Shown piece after piece: positions 57,149 to 64,000 of a stretch of DNA of 64,000 bases. The stretch is from the NCBI RefSeq assembly GCF_003347515.1, contig NZ_QEII01000298.1, forward strand, positions 248,001 to 312,000, written 5' to 3'. The notes under the pieces are model-generated. The model worked only from the letters and a program-made list of their open reading frames with translations, had not been told where the DNA came from and searched no databases. Position 1 is the stretch's first letter. The number at the start of each line of letters is the position of its first letter. The position numbers were made by a program, and so were the translations under genes. This DNA comes from Rhodoferax ferrireducens. GTDB taxonomy: Bacteria; Pseudomonadota; Gammaproteobacteria; Burkholderiales; Burkholderiaceae_C.

Positions 57149-58855
57149 TCAGGCCGGCAAGGCAGCCGCTCTGGGCGCCTGCAAGGCGGCGATCACGGCG
57201 TCGCGCGGTCCGTCGGCCTGCACCTGGCCATCGCGCAGGATCACAATACGGTCGGCCACCGCCACGGCGGCCGGGCGATGGGTGATTAAAAACACGGTCC
57301 GGCCTTTGGCTTTCAGTTGCTGGATGGTCTTGAAGAGGGCGGCTTCACCTGCGTCGTCGAGGTTGGCATTGGGTTCATCCAGCACGATCAGCACCGGGTT
57401 GCCGTAGATGGCGCGCGCCAGGCCAATGCGCTGGCGTTGCCCGCCCGACAACAAATTGCCGGCCTCGCCGATAGGGGTGTCGTAGCCCTTGGGGAAGCGA
57501 AGAATCATGTCGTGCAAGCCAGCGCTTTGCGCTGCTTCAATGACTTGCGCGGGGTCCACCGTGCCAAAACGGGCAATGTTTTCGGCAATAGAGCCTTCAA
57601 ACAATTCAATGTCCTGTGGCAGGTAGCCGATGTGGGGGCCGAGTTCGACGCGGTTCCAGCCTTCGATCGGCAAACCATCGATGAGGACTTCACCCGATAC
57701 ATCCGGCCATATGCCCACCAGCACCCGCGCCAGGGTTGACTTGCCCGACCCCGATGGCCCCAACACGGCCGTGACCGTGCCGGCGGGCATATTGAGGTTG
57801 ATGTTTTGAAGAATCGGAATCAAACGGCCAGGCGCGCTGGCAAACACCTGGTGTAGCGTGATCTGTCCGGCAGGCGCTACCCGCTTGAGGGCGGGGTCCC
57901 GCGGCGGGTATTCAAGCAGCAGTTGTTCCAGCCGGGTGAAAGCAGAGCGCATGCCAATGAACTGGCGCCAGCTGCCCACCATCATGTCGATAGGTGCAAG
58001 CGCACGCGACATGAGTACATTGGCCGCAATCATCCCGCCCGGCGAGAGCTGGCCATCAATCACCAACAAGGCCCCGGCACCCAGCGCCAGCGACTGTTGA
58101 GCGTAGCGAATGAACTTGCTCCAGGCGGTGATGCGATGGGTCAAGTGTTGTGCATCCCCGCTGCGCGCGAGGTGGTTCTGATGCCGCTCGGCCCAGCGCA
58201 CCTGCAGATTGCGAACCATGCCCATGGACTCCAGTACTTCGGCATTGCGCAATTTGCTCTGCAGGAAGCTGCCGGCCTCGGCACCGGCCTTGGCGGCAGC
58301 CTCTGACGGGGCCAGCGTGTGGCGATGCCCAAACCAGGCGAGCGCGGCCTGGATCAGTGCAAACACCACGCCAATCACGCCCAGCCAAGGGTGCAAAAAG
58401 AACAGCACGGCCATGTAGATCGGCGCCCAGGGGGCATCAAAGAACGCAAAGATGCCGTTACCGGTGAGAAATTGGCGAATCTGGATCAGGTCGCCAAACG
58501 CCCGCGAGGGGCTGGTGCCCGACTGACTCAGGTGCGCCTCAAAGCTGGCGTTAAACACCTGCGTACTGAGCTGCTCATCCAGCCGCACGCCGGTGCTGAC
58601 CAGCAGACGCGAGCGCATCCACTCGGCAAAGCCCATGACGGCAAACAGGAACAGGGTCAGCAAGGACATGGCAATCAGCGTGAGTTCACTCTGGCTGGCG
58701 AGCACCCGGTCATAGACCTGCAGCATATAGAGGGTGGGAGTCAGCATCAGCACATTGGCCACCATGCTGAAGGCGCCCACAATCAGGAACTCACGGCGAA
58801 AGCTCCACAGGGTGGAAGTCAGGTCACTGCGTTTGAAAAATTCAGGTGTTTTCAT
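57149..58855 (-). CDS. Type I secretion ABC permease/ATPase, PrtD type (second of two)
   Basis: The 568-residue half-transporter has a transmembrane domain (MVANVLMLTPTLYMLQVYDRV, about six helices to 310) and a nucleotide-binding domain with Walker A LGPSGSGKSTLARVL, Q-loop YLPQDIELFEG, signature NLLSGGQRQRIGLARA, Walker B VLIVLDEPNANLD and H-loop ITHRPAAV; all catalytic residues are kept. There is no N-terminal C39-peptidase-like domain, as in PrtD/AprD and RsaD. The ATG at 58855 (MKTPEFFKRSD) is chosen over an upstream start. It follows the first exporter gene by 19 bases. Confidence 0.94.
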   Translation of the reverse strand: MKTPEFFKRSDLTSTLWSFRREFLIVGAFSMVANVLMLTPTLYMLQVYDRVLASQSELTLIAMSLLTLFLFAVMGFAEWMRSRLLVSTGVRLDEQLSTQVFNASFEAHLSQSGTSPSRAFGDLIQIRQFLTGNGIFAFFDAPWAPIYMAVLFFLHPWLGVIGVVFALIQAALAWFGHRHTLAPSEAAAKAGAEAGSFLQSKLRNAEVLESMGMVRNLQVRWAERHQNHLARSGDAQHLTHRITAWSKFIRYAQQSLALGAGALLVIDGQLSPGGMIAANVLMSRALAPIDMMVGSWRQFIGMRSAFTRLEQLLLEYPPRDPALKRVAPAGQITLHQVFASAPGRLIPILQNINLNMPAGTVTAVLGPSGSGKSTLARVLVGIWPDVSGEVLIDGLPIEGWNRVELGPHIGYLPQDIELFEGSIAENIARFGTVDPAQVIEAAQSAGLHDMILRFPKGYDTPIGEAGNLLSGGQRQRIGLARAIYGNPVLIVLDEPNANLDDAGEAALFKTIQQLKAKGRTVFLITHRPAAVAVADRIVILRDGQVQADGPRDAVIAALQAPRAAALPA

Positions 58856-58874
58856 ATTGTTTTGTGGACAGTCG

Positions 58875-60611
58875 TCAGGCGTTCGCGGGCGATGGCTGGG
58901 GTGTGGCAACCTGACGAGCCTGGGTCGCAGCGTCAGAGAGCGCCTTCAAAACATCATCTCGCGGGCCGAACATCTGGGTCTGCCCGTCACGCAACACCAG
59001 CATTTTGTCGACCACGCTTAGCACGCTGGTGCGGTGCGTCATCACCACAAAAGTGGTGCCACGCGACTTGAGTTGTGCGATGGCACTGGCCAACGCAGCG
59101 TCGCCCTGCTCGTCCAGGCTGGAGTTGGGTTCGTCCAGCACCACAAAGGCGGGGTTGCCGTAGATGGCCCGCGCCAGGCCCACGCGCTGGCGCTGCCCGC
59201 CAGACAACATGGCGCCCTCACGCCCCACGGGGTTGTCATAACCGAGCGGCAACGCCAGAATGAATTCATGCAGGCCCACGGCATGGGCAGCGGCCTCTAC
59301 CTTGGCCTGGTCGACCTCGCCAAACCGGGCGATATTCTCGGCCAGTGTGCCGTCAAACAACTCCACGCCCTGCGGCAAATACCCCAAGTGCGGACCCAGT
59401 TCAGTCTTGTTCCAGGTGTGGACATCGGCGCCGTCGAGCCGGACCTTGCCATTGACGGCGGGCCACAAACCGACCAGCATCCGGGCGAGCGTCGTCTTGC
59501 CAGAGGCCGATGGCCCCACCACGGCCAATACTTCGCCCGGTTGCAGGGCAAAGCTCACGCCTTTCAGGATGGGAGCCTGGGTGCCGGGAGCGCCGGCGAT
59601 CAGGTTTTCAACCAGCAACTGACCCTGTGGTGCGGGTAAAGCCATACCGGGCGGGCGCTGCACTACCATGCCCAAGAGGTTGTCCAAACGATCATAGGCG
59701 TCGCGGACATTCACGACGGTTTGCCATTGCGCCACAATTTGAATCAGCGGCGCCAACACGCGCCCGCCAAGAATTGAACCGACAATCATGTAGGCGGCAC
59801 CGCCGTTTAGTTGGTTTCGCAGCAACAACCAGGCCCCCAGACCCAACAGCAGAGAGCTGACTGTGTTTTGCAAGAATTTGGAGACCGCCTGGTAAAAGCC
59901 GGCATGGTCTGACGCGGTTGCTTGTAAACCCAGAAACTCCCGTTGCTTGTCCATCCAGCGGCGGTGAATGTCGCGCAACATGCCCATCGATTCAATCACT
60001 TGGGCATTGCGCAAGGTGCCGTCGGCATACTGCTGCGCGGCAATGGCGCTGCGGTTGGCGGCCAGCAGCGACGGTTGCGTGCTGCGCTCATTGAGCCAGC
60101 CAACAAAAGTTTGCAACAGGGCGGCCACCACGGCGGCCCAGCCCAGGACCGGGCTGATGGCAAATATCAGCACCAGAAACACCAGTGAAACGGGGGCCTC
60201 CATCAAGGCCAGCAAGACCGGCGAATACAGAAAATCGCGCACGGTGCGGAAATCATTCATGGGCTGGGCCGTGCCGCCGGGCAGGCGTTTGAGATTGGCC
60301 TCAAAAATCGCGGTAAAAATGCGCCCACTCATGCGGCGGTCAAACGCCATGGCCGCCCCATACATAACCTCGGAGCGCACCCACTCCAGCACCTCCATCA
60401 ACACATAGGCTGCCAGCACCAGCAGCGTCAGCATGGCCAGTGTGGTGTGGCTGCGGCTGTTGACGACCCGGTCGTAGACCTCAAGCATGTACCCCGATGG
60501 CGCCAAAATGAGCAGACTGGCAAACAGGCTGAACCAGGCCGCCCGCTTGAAATAGGGCTGCAGCGCGGACAGGGCGTCGCGCAGTTCAGACGGGGGTTTG
60601 CTGGGATTCAT
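58875..60611 (-). CDS. Type I secretion ABC permease/ATPase, PrtD type (first of two)
   Basis: The 578-residue half-transporter starts MNPSKPPSELRDALSALQPY and has the same plan as its neighbour: transmembrane part (LILAPSGYMLEVYDRVVNSR and on), then Walker A VGPSASGKTTLARMLVG, Q-loop YLPQGVELFDG, signature AMLSGGQRQRVGLARA, Walker B FVVLDEPNSSLD, H-loop VMTHRTSVL. Both NBDs are intact, so the pair could be a heterodimer with two active sites or two alternative homodimers for different substrates. Its start overlaps the stop of the TnpB-like gene (ATGA). Confidence 0.94.
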   Translation of the reverse strand: MNPSKPPSELRDALSALQPYFKRAAWFSLFASLLILAPSGYMLEVYDRVVNSRSHTTLAMLTLLVLAAYVLMEVLEWVRSEVMYGAAMAFDRRMSGRIFTAIFEANLKRLPGGTAQPMNDFRTVRDFLYSPVLLALMEAPVSLVFLVLIFAISPVLGWAAVVAALLQTFVGWLNERSTQPSLLAANRSAIAAQQYADGTLRNAQVIESMGMLRDIHRRWMDKQREFLGLQATASDHAGFYQAVSKFLQNTVSSLLLGLGAWLLLRNQLNGGAAYMIVGSILGGRVLAPLIQIVAQWQTVVNVRDAYDRLDNLLGMVVQRPPGMALPAPQGQLLVENLIAGAPGTQAPILKGVSFALQPGEVLAVVGPSASGKTTLARMLVGLWPAVNGKVRLDGADVHTWNKTELGPHLGYLPQGVELFDGTLAENIARFGEVDQAKVEAAAHAVGLHEFILALPLGYDNPVGREGAMLSGGQRQRVGLARAIYGNPAFVVLDEPNSSLDEQGDAALASAIAQLKSRGTTFVVMTHRTSVLSVVDKMLVLRDGQTQMFGPRDDVLKALSDAATQARQVATPQPSPANA

Positions 60612-61213
60612 TGGGCCTCCTCGACCATCACATATTCCGGAATATCAGCACCACTGCCCAGAGCGGGCTCGGGTGCTTCACTTTCCTGTCCATCGCTGAA
60701 CAGGAATGACAACTCAAACACGCCGTCTAACCGGCGCGATAACACGATTTCACGCAGTTTTTTTTCGTTGAAATTGGCTTCGTCTGCCGGTTTCAGGGCC
60801 AACGCAAAACGGATTCGACCGTCGAGCGTGTACATGGAGAGCTGGCCCTGCTTTACGCTCAGCGTATGCCGGTCAAAATACACAGGGCAGTTGTCTGCAA
60901 AACGCAACAAGGGCAGCGGTTTGTCCCCCATGTGCGATAGATTGAACGGGCTTTGTGAATGCTGGAACACGACGCGACAAGTGCGTGACACCGAGTAGAT
61001 GGCATTGCAGACCATCTGAGAGCCAAGCTCTGGAAAACGCTCCCGCAGGCTGCGGTACATCAGGTGGTGCAGTGCCACCCGGTTCCACACCCGCGTTTGT
61101 TGAACCGTGGGCGCCAGTGCATTGCACACCTTTGCAAACGCCGCCTGCAAGGCCTGCAGACGGGCCAGTTGCTCAGGCGATGTGTTCAGCGGAATGCGCA
61201 GCATAAAGTTCAT
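60608..61213 (-). CDS. TnpB-like protein without RuvC nuclease domain, first gene of the type I secretion operon
   Basis: A 201-residue protein. Residues about 1-150 match the N-terminal RNA/DNA-binding half of IS200/IS605 TnpB (OrfB): a WED-like start (MLRIPLNTSPEQLARLQAL), the helical FAKVCNALAPTVQ...NRVALHHLMYRSLRERF, then the family-typical VYFDRHTLSVKQGQLSMYTL and DGRIRF. FELSFLFSDGQESEAPEP corresponds to the strand just before RuvC-I in TnpB, and the protein stops soon after, so no DxG.. RuvC residues exist. It is not a frameshifted fragment: the stop overlaps the next start and the reading frame is intact. Function unknown; RNA-guided regulation is speculation. Confidence 0.7.
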   Translation of the reverse strand: MNFMLRIPLNTSPEQLARLQALQAAFAKVCNALAPTVQQTRVWNRVALHHLMYRSLRERFPELGSQMVCNAIYSVSRTCRVVFQHSQSPFNLSHMGDKPLPLLRFADNCPVYFDRHTLSVKQGQLSMYTLDGRIRFALALKPADEANFNEKKLREIVLSRRLDGVFELSFLFSDGQESEAPEPALGSGADIPEYVMVEEAQ

Positions 61214-61249
61214 ATAGGAAAAATTCTATCATCTTCCTATATGAACTTT
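61205..61249. promoter_or_regulatory. 16-bp inverted repeat covering the TnpB-like start codon
   Basis: AAAGTTCATATAGGAA (61205-61220) and its perfect reverse complement (61234-61249) are separated by 13 bases. On the minus strand the ATG at 61211-61213 lies in the second arm, so the mRNA would fold its own start codon into a 16-bp stem. As DNA it could be an operator. A weak -10-like TAGAAT lies in the loop on the minus strand. Confidence 0.8.
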
Positions 61250-61302
61250 TCAGCCATCTCGCCAAACATGCGACAGATGAGACTCAGCCCAGCTCAACTG
61301 AA

Positions 61303-62898
61303 CTATGAGTGCGTTCTTTGATGACCCAGCTGCAATTGCTTCAGGCTGAGTCCCACACCGTGCATTCCATCGAGCTTGAAGACACCCACGACTTGCTCCA
61401 GATGGCCGGCCTGGTCCTGCAATGACTGGGCGGCGGCGGCGGCTTCTTCGACCAGGGCGGCATTTTGCTGCGTGACCTGGTCCATTTCGGCAATCGCATC
61501 GTTCACGCGCTGGATGCCGCTGCTCTGTTCAGCGCTGGCGGCGGCAATCTCACCCATGATGTCGGTGACGTGGCGGATGCTGTCCACGATTTCCGTCATG
61601 GTGGCGCCCGCTTGATGCACCTGGGCGCTGCCGGTGCCGACTTTTTCGACGGAGTCGCTGATCAGGGTCTTGATTTCCTTGGCCGCAGCGGCCGAGCGTT
61701 GCGCCAGGCTGCGCACTTCGGCGGCAACAACGGCAAAGCCGCGTCCCTGCTCCCCGGCGCGCGCGGCTTCGACGGCGGCGTTCAAGGCCAGGATATTCGT
61801 CTGGAATGCAATGCCATCGATCACATCAATGATGTCGACGATTTTTTTGGAGGAGGCATTGATGGACTCCATGGTGTGAACCACTTGCGACACCACAGCC
61901 CCGCCTTTGACCGCGACGGCTGAGGCGGAAATGGCGAGCTGGTTGGCCCGGCGCGCGTTGTCGGCGTTCTGATTGACGGTGGACGTGAGTTCCTGCATGG
62001 AAGAGGCAGTGTTTTCCAGGGAGCCGGCCTGCAACTCGGTGCGCGCGGACAGATCGGCATTGCCATTGGCGATATGGTTGGCGGCGCTGTAAATGGTGTC
62101 GGTGCCGTCGCGCACCTTGCCGACGATGCGCACCAGGCTTTCATTCATGTCCTTCAAGGCCTGCTGCAGCTCGCCCATTTCATTGCTTGAATTGACCGTG
62201 ATTTTTTGCGTCAAATCGCCTGCGGCAATGCCACGCGCCACTTTCACCCCGAACTCCAGCGGCTGGGTGACGACTTTGCGGATGAAGGGGTAGATCAGCA
62301 TCAGCACCGGGATGCAGGTGATGATGGCGGCGAGAATCGATTTGAGACGCTGATCGGCCAGGCCGGCATTGACCTGGTCCAGCGAGACTTTCATGCTGAC
62401 GACGCCCAGCACGGTGTTTTCAGGCACCTGATGGCACAGCGTGCAATCCTTGCCGAGGGAGTTCTTGAGTGCCAGCGCGGGCCGCACCGTGCGCAGGTAT
62501 TCGCCCTTGCTGTCCGACTCCACCTGGATGACTTCCTTGCCACTTTGCAGCACGCGTTGCTCCAGCGCGTCCGGCCGGGTGTCATCCTTGGCGGTACCGG
62601 GTCCAAAGGCCTTGGAGACGCTGTCGCCGCGCAGGACACGGACGTCACGGATGGAGCCGAGCTGCTTGACCTGGTCGAGGAACACGTCGCGCTGCGCCAC
62701 GGTGCCGGTCACCATCATGCCGGTGAGCCCCGCCATGGTGGCGTTGTGCATGCTGAGGGAGAAATCGCGCGCCTGCTCCAGGGCCGCATCGCGATAGACA
62801 TAGCCCTGCCAGACGATCACGCCCGACCAGACAACGATCAGCGCGGCGCCGATGGTGGTCAGGAGTTGTACCCATATTTTGTATTTGGCGACGTGCAA
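61303..62898 (-). CDS. Methyl-accepting chemotaxis protein with periplasmic c-type heme motif
   Basis: The 531-residue chemoreceptor has TM1 (about 11-31), a periplasmic domain of some 150 residues, TM2 (about 185-205), HAMP, and a C-terminal signalling domain with the hairpin tip DGIAFQTNILALNAAVEAAR and EQGRGFAVVAAEVRSLAQRS. In the periplasmic domain GKDCTLCHQVPENTVLG carries CxxCH (about 152-156), so a covalently bound heme is likely, as in heme-PAS chemoreceptors; redox, oxygen or NO sensing is the inference. The start chosen is a TTG at 62898 with AAGGA seven bases ahead; the ORF could begin at 62961. No pentapeptide for CheR is seen at the C-terminus. Confidence 0.92.
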   Translation of the reverse strand: MHVAKYKIWVQLLTTIGAALIVVWSGVIVWQGYVYRDAALEQARDFSLSMHNATMAGLTGMMVTGTVAQRDVFLDQVKQLGSIRDVRVLRGDSVSKAFGPGTAKDDTRPDALEQRVLQSGKEVIQVESDSKGEYLRTVRPALALKNSLGKDCTLCHQVPENTVLGVVSMKVSLDQVNAGLADQRLKSILAAIITCIPVLMLIYPFIRKVVTQPLEFGVKVARGIAAGDLTQKITVNSSNEMGELQQALKDMNESLVRIVGKVRDGTDTIYSAANHIANGNADLSARTELQAGSLENTASSMQELTSTVNQNADNARRANQLAISASAVAVKGGAVVSQVVHTMESINASSKKIVDIIDVIDGIAFQTNILALNAAVEAARAGEQGRGFAVVAAEVRSLAQRSAAAAKEIKTLISDSVEKVGTGSAQVHQAGATMTEIVDSIRHVTDIMGEIAAASAEQSSGIQRVNDAIAEMDQVTQQNAALVEEAAAAAQSLQDQAGHLEQVVGVFKLDGMHGVGLSLKQLQLGHQRTHS

Positions 62899-63012
62899 AA
62901 TGTGATTCCTTGCTGGAGCGAACGGGAAACGCAAGCCTTTTGTTTCGGGCTGGTTTGGCAACGCCCTTTGTACGCGTTTTCAAGCTCGCCCGGCTTGCTC
63001 CAAGTCAAGGTT

Positions 63013-63040
63013 TTGCTGTGCTGATGCGCTCACCTAGAAT
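63013..63040 (+). promoter_or_regulatory. Sigma70-like promoter for the polyphosphate kinase-2 gene
   Basis: TTGCTG (63013-63018), 16-base spacer, TAGAAT (63035-63040). The start would be near 63047, giving a leader of about 35 bases with GAAAGG before the ATG. Both hexamers match consensus at four or five positions. Prediction only. Confidence 0.4.
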
Positions 63041-63081
63041 GAAAATTGGGGCGCCCCGCGCACCGGTTCCGAAAGGCTCAG

Positions 63082-64000
63082 ATGTTTGAATCGGCAGAAC
63101 TTGGTCACAAGATTGGCAAAGCGGCCTACCGTGCGGCGGTGTCTGATTTGCGTGCGGCACTGCTTGGCGTACAGGTTGATTTATACGAGAACCGGAAGAT
63201 CCCGGTGGTGGTGCTGATCAGCGGCCAGGACGGCGCCGGCAAGGGCGAAACCATCAATGTGCTCTACGAGTGGATGGACCCCCGGTTTCTGTCCACGCTG
63301 GCGTTTTCCAAGCCCACCGATGAGGAACGCGAACGCCCGGCCATGTGGCGCTACTGGCGCGCCTTGCCGCCCAAGGGCCGCATCGGCATGTTCGCCGGCT
63401 CCTGGTATTCCGATCCGATTCGCGAGCGCATTCAGGGCGAGATTTCCCTGAAGGAACTCGATGCCCGGGCCGACCAGATCAACCGCTTTGAGGCGATGCT
63501 GGTCAACGAGGGCGCGCTGGTGCTGAAGTTCTGGTTTCACCTGACCAAGGAGGGACAGAAAAACCGGCTCAAGGCGCTGGCAAGCGCCCCCCGCACCGCC
63601 TGGCGCGTGACCCGATGGAACTGGGACCGGCTCAAGACCTACGACAAGCTGCAGGACGTGGCCGGTCATTTTCTGCGCATGACCAATACGCCCTGGGCGC
63701 CCTGGGTGGTGGTGGAAGGCACGGATGACCGCTACCGTTCGCTGACGGTGGGGCAAATCCTGCTGGACACCTTGACGAAAAAGTTGGCCGGACCGGCCCA
63801 ACAGGCGTCGCCGGTGGCGCCCATGGTGCGGGTGGACACGGACGGCCGCAACGTGCTGTCCGAACTCGATCTCACGCTCGCGCTGGCCGACAAGTCCTAC
63901 GCGATTGCGCTGGCCAAATGGCAGGGGCGCCTGTCGGCGCTGGTGCGCGATGCGCGCTTCAAGGGCCGCGCGCTGGTCTGCGCCTTTGAGGGGGCGGACG
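63082..64000 (+). CDS. pap: Polyphosphate:AMP phosphotransferase (tandem PPK2 domains), 3' end beyond the window
   Basis: The 306 codons visible start at ATG 63082 (MFESAELGHKIGKAAYRAAV) after GAAAGGCTCAG. The first PPK2 domain has the Walker A loop VLISGQDGAGKGETINVLYE, then PMDPRF-like EWMDPRFLSTLAF, MWRYWRALPPKGRIGMFAGSWY, and KFWFHLTKEGQKNRLKALA, all conserved in PPK2. Near the window end LADKSYAIALAKWQGRLSAL and the GRALVCAFEGAD fragment begin a second PPK2 domain, so the two-domain PAP type that phosphorylates AMP to ADP with polyphosphate is most likely. It is divergent from the chemoreceptor gene. Confidence 0.9.
   Translation, partial: MFESAELGHKIGKAAYRAAVSDLRAALLGVQVDLYENRKIPVVVLISGQDGAGKGETINVLYEWMDPRFLSTLAFSKPTDEERERPAMWRYWRALPPKGRIGMFAGSWYSDPIRERIQGEISLKELDARADQINRFEAMLVNEGALVLKFWFHLTKEGQKNRLKALASAPRTAWRVTRWNWDRLKTYDKLQDVAGHFLRMTNTPWAPWVVVEGTDDRYRSLTVGQILLDTLTKKLAGPAQQASPVAPMVRVDTDGRNVLSELDLTLALADKSYAIALAKWQGRLSALVRDARFKGRALVCAFEGAD

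Noticed and set aside
60608..61213. Calling the TnpB-like protein a TldR repressor or an active IS605 transposon
   Set aside because: TldR proteins keep a RuvC fold with mutated residues and here the domain is absent; there is also no TnpA gene or recognisable IS end. Only the N-terminal similarity is supported.

Overview
The window looks like the chromosome of a betaproteobacterium of the Comamonadaceae (Polaromonas/Rhodoferax-like). Coding density is high and most of the sequence is GC-rich. Leucine-catabolism genes occur in liu order. A small intergenic repeat recurs that I recognise from Comamonadaceae genomes (core near GGCTCTAGCCCT...AGCTATNAAATT). No rRNA or complete tRNA gene is present. 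The assignment rests on recognition from sequence, not on a search.

Layout. (1) 1-24.4 kb, core metabolism. One minus-strand block holds an acyl-CoA synthetase, liuB, liuC, liuD, ghrA, HMG-CoA lyase and a YbaK-DUF1289 fusion. A second minus-strand block holds liuR, a thioesterase, liuA, a carbonic anhydrase, aceK, a thiolase and an acyl-CoA dehydrogenase. Together they cover leucine-derived isovaleryl-CoA to acetyl-CoA plus acetoacetate, with a bicarbonate source for the carboxylase and control of the glyoxylate bypass. Between the blocks lie an AraC regulator, a second CoA ligase, a GST, a HAD phosphatase, a rhodanese, a diguanylate cyclase and a 0.57 kb gap with three repeats carrying DnaA-box-like sequences. 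(2) 24.4-38.3 kb is one tightly coupled minus-strand operon for an ABC-transporter-exported glycan: wzm, wzt, a 1593-residue fusion of FkbM methyltransferase, coiled coil and three glycosyltransferases, rmd, gmd (GDP-D-rhamnose), a Crp-type regulator, a VanZ-like protein, two glycosyltransferases and a CHASE2 nucleotide cyclase. (3) 38.3-54.4 kb is the cell-surface and secretome region. It holds a TPR/beta-barrel outer-membrane protein, a FecR-domain protein, a 1050-residue DUF4214 S-layer/RTX-like protein with a textbook Crp site upstream, a protein methyltransferase, three copies of a small DUF6447-like gene (one broken), a serralysin-type metalloprotease, a beta-propeller lipoprotein, an AAA ATPase beside a tRNA 3' fragment, and a trypsin/Calx-beta protease. 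(4) 54.4-61.2 kb is a type I secretion operon: TolC, HlyD, two PrtD-type ABC exporters and, as its first gene, a TnpB-like protein that ends before the RuvC nuclease domain. (5) The right edge holds a chemoreceptor with a c-type heme motif and the start of a polyphosphate:AMP phosphotransferase.

How the parts may work together (inference). The glycan operon encodes both a nucleotide cyclase and a cNMP-type regulator, and the S-layer-like gene has a class II Crp promoter architecture, so envelope glycan and surface protein may share a second-messenger circuit. The type I exporter is the natural route out for the leaderless S-layer-like protein, metalloprotease and trypsin-like protease. The most unusual items are the nuclease-less TnpB-like gene whose start codon sits in a 16-bp hairpin, the terminator-ruler-polymerase-like glycan fusion, and the duplicated liuD start with an attenuator-like hairpin.
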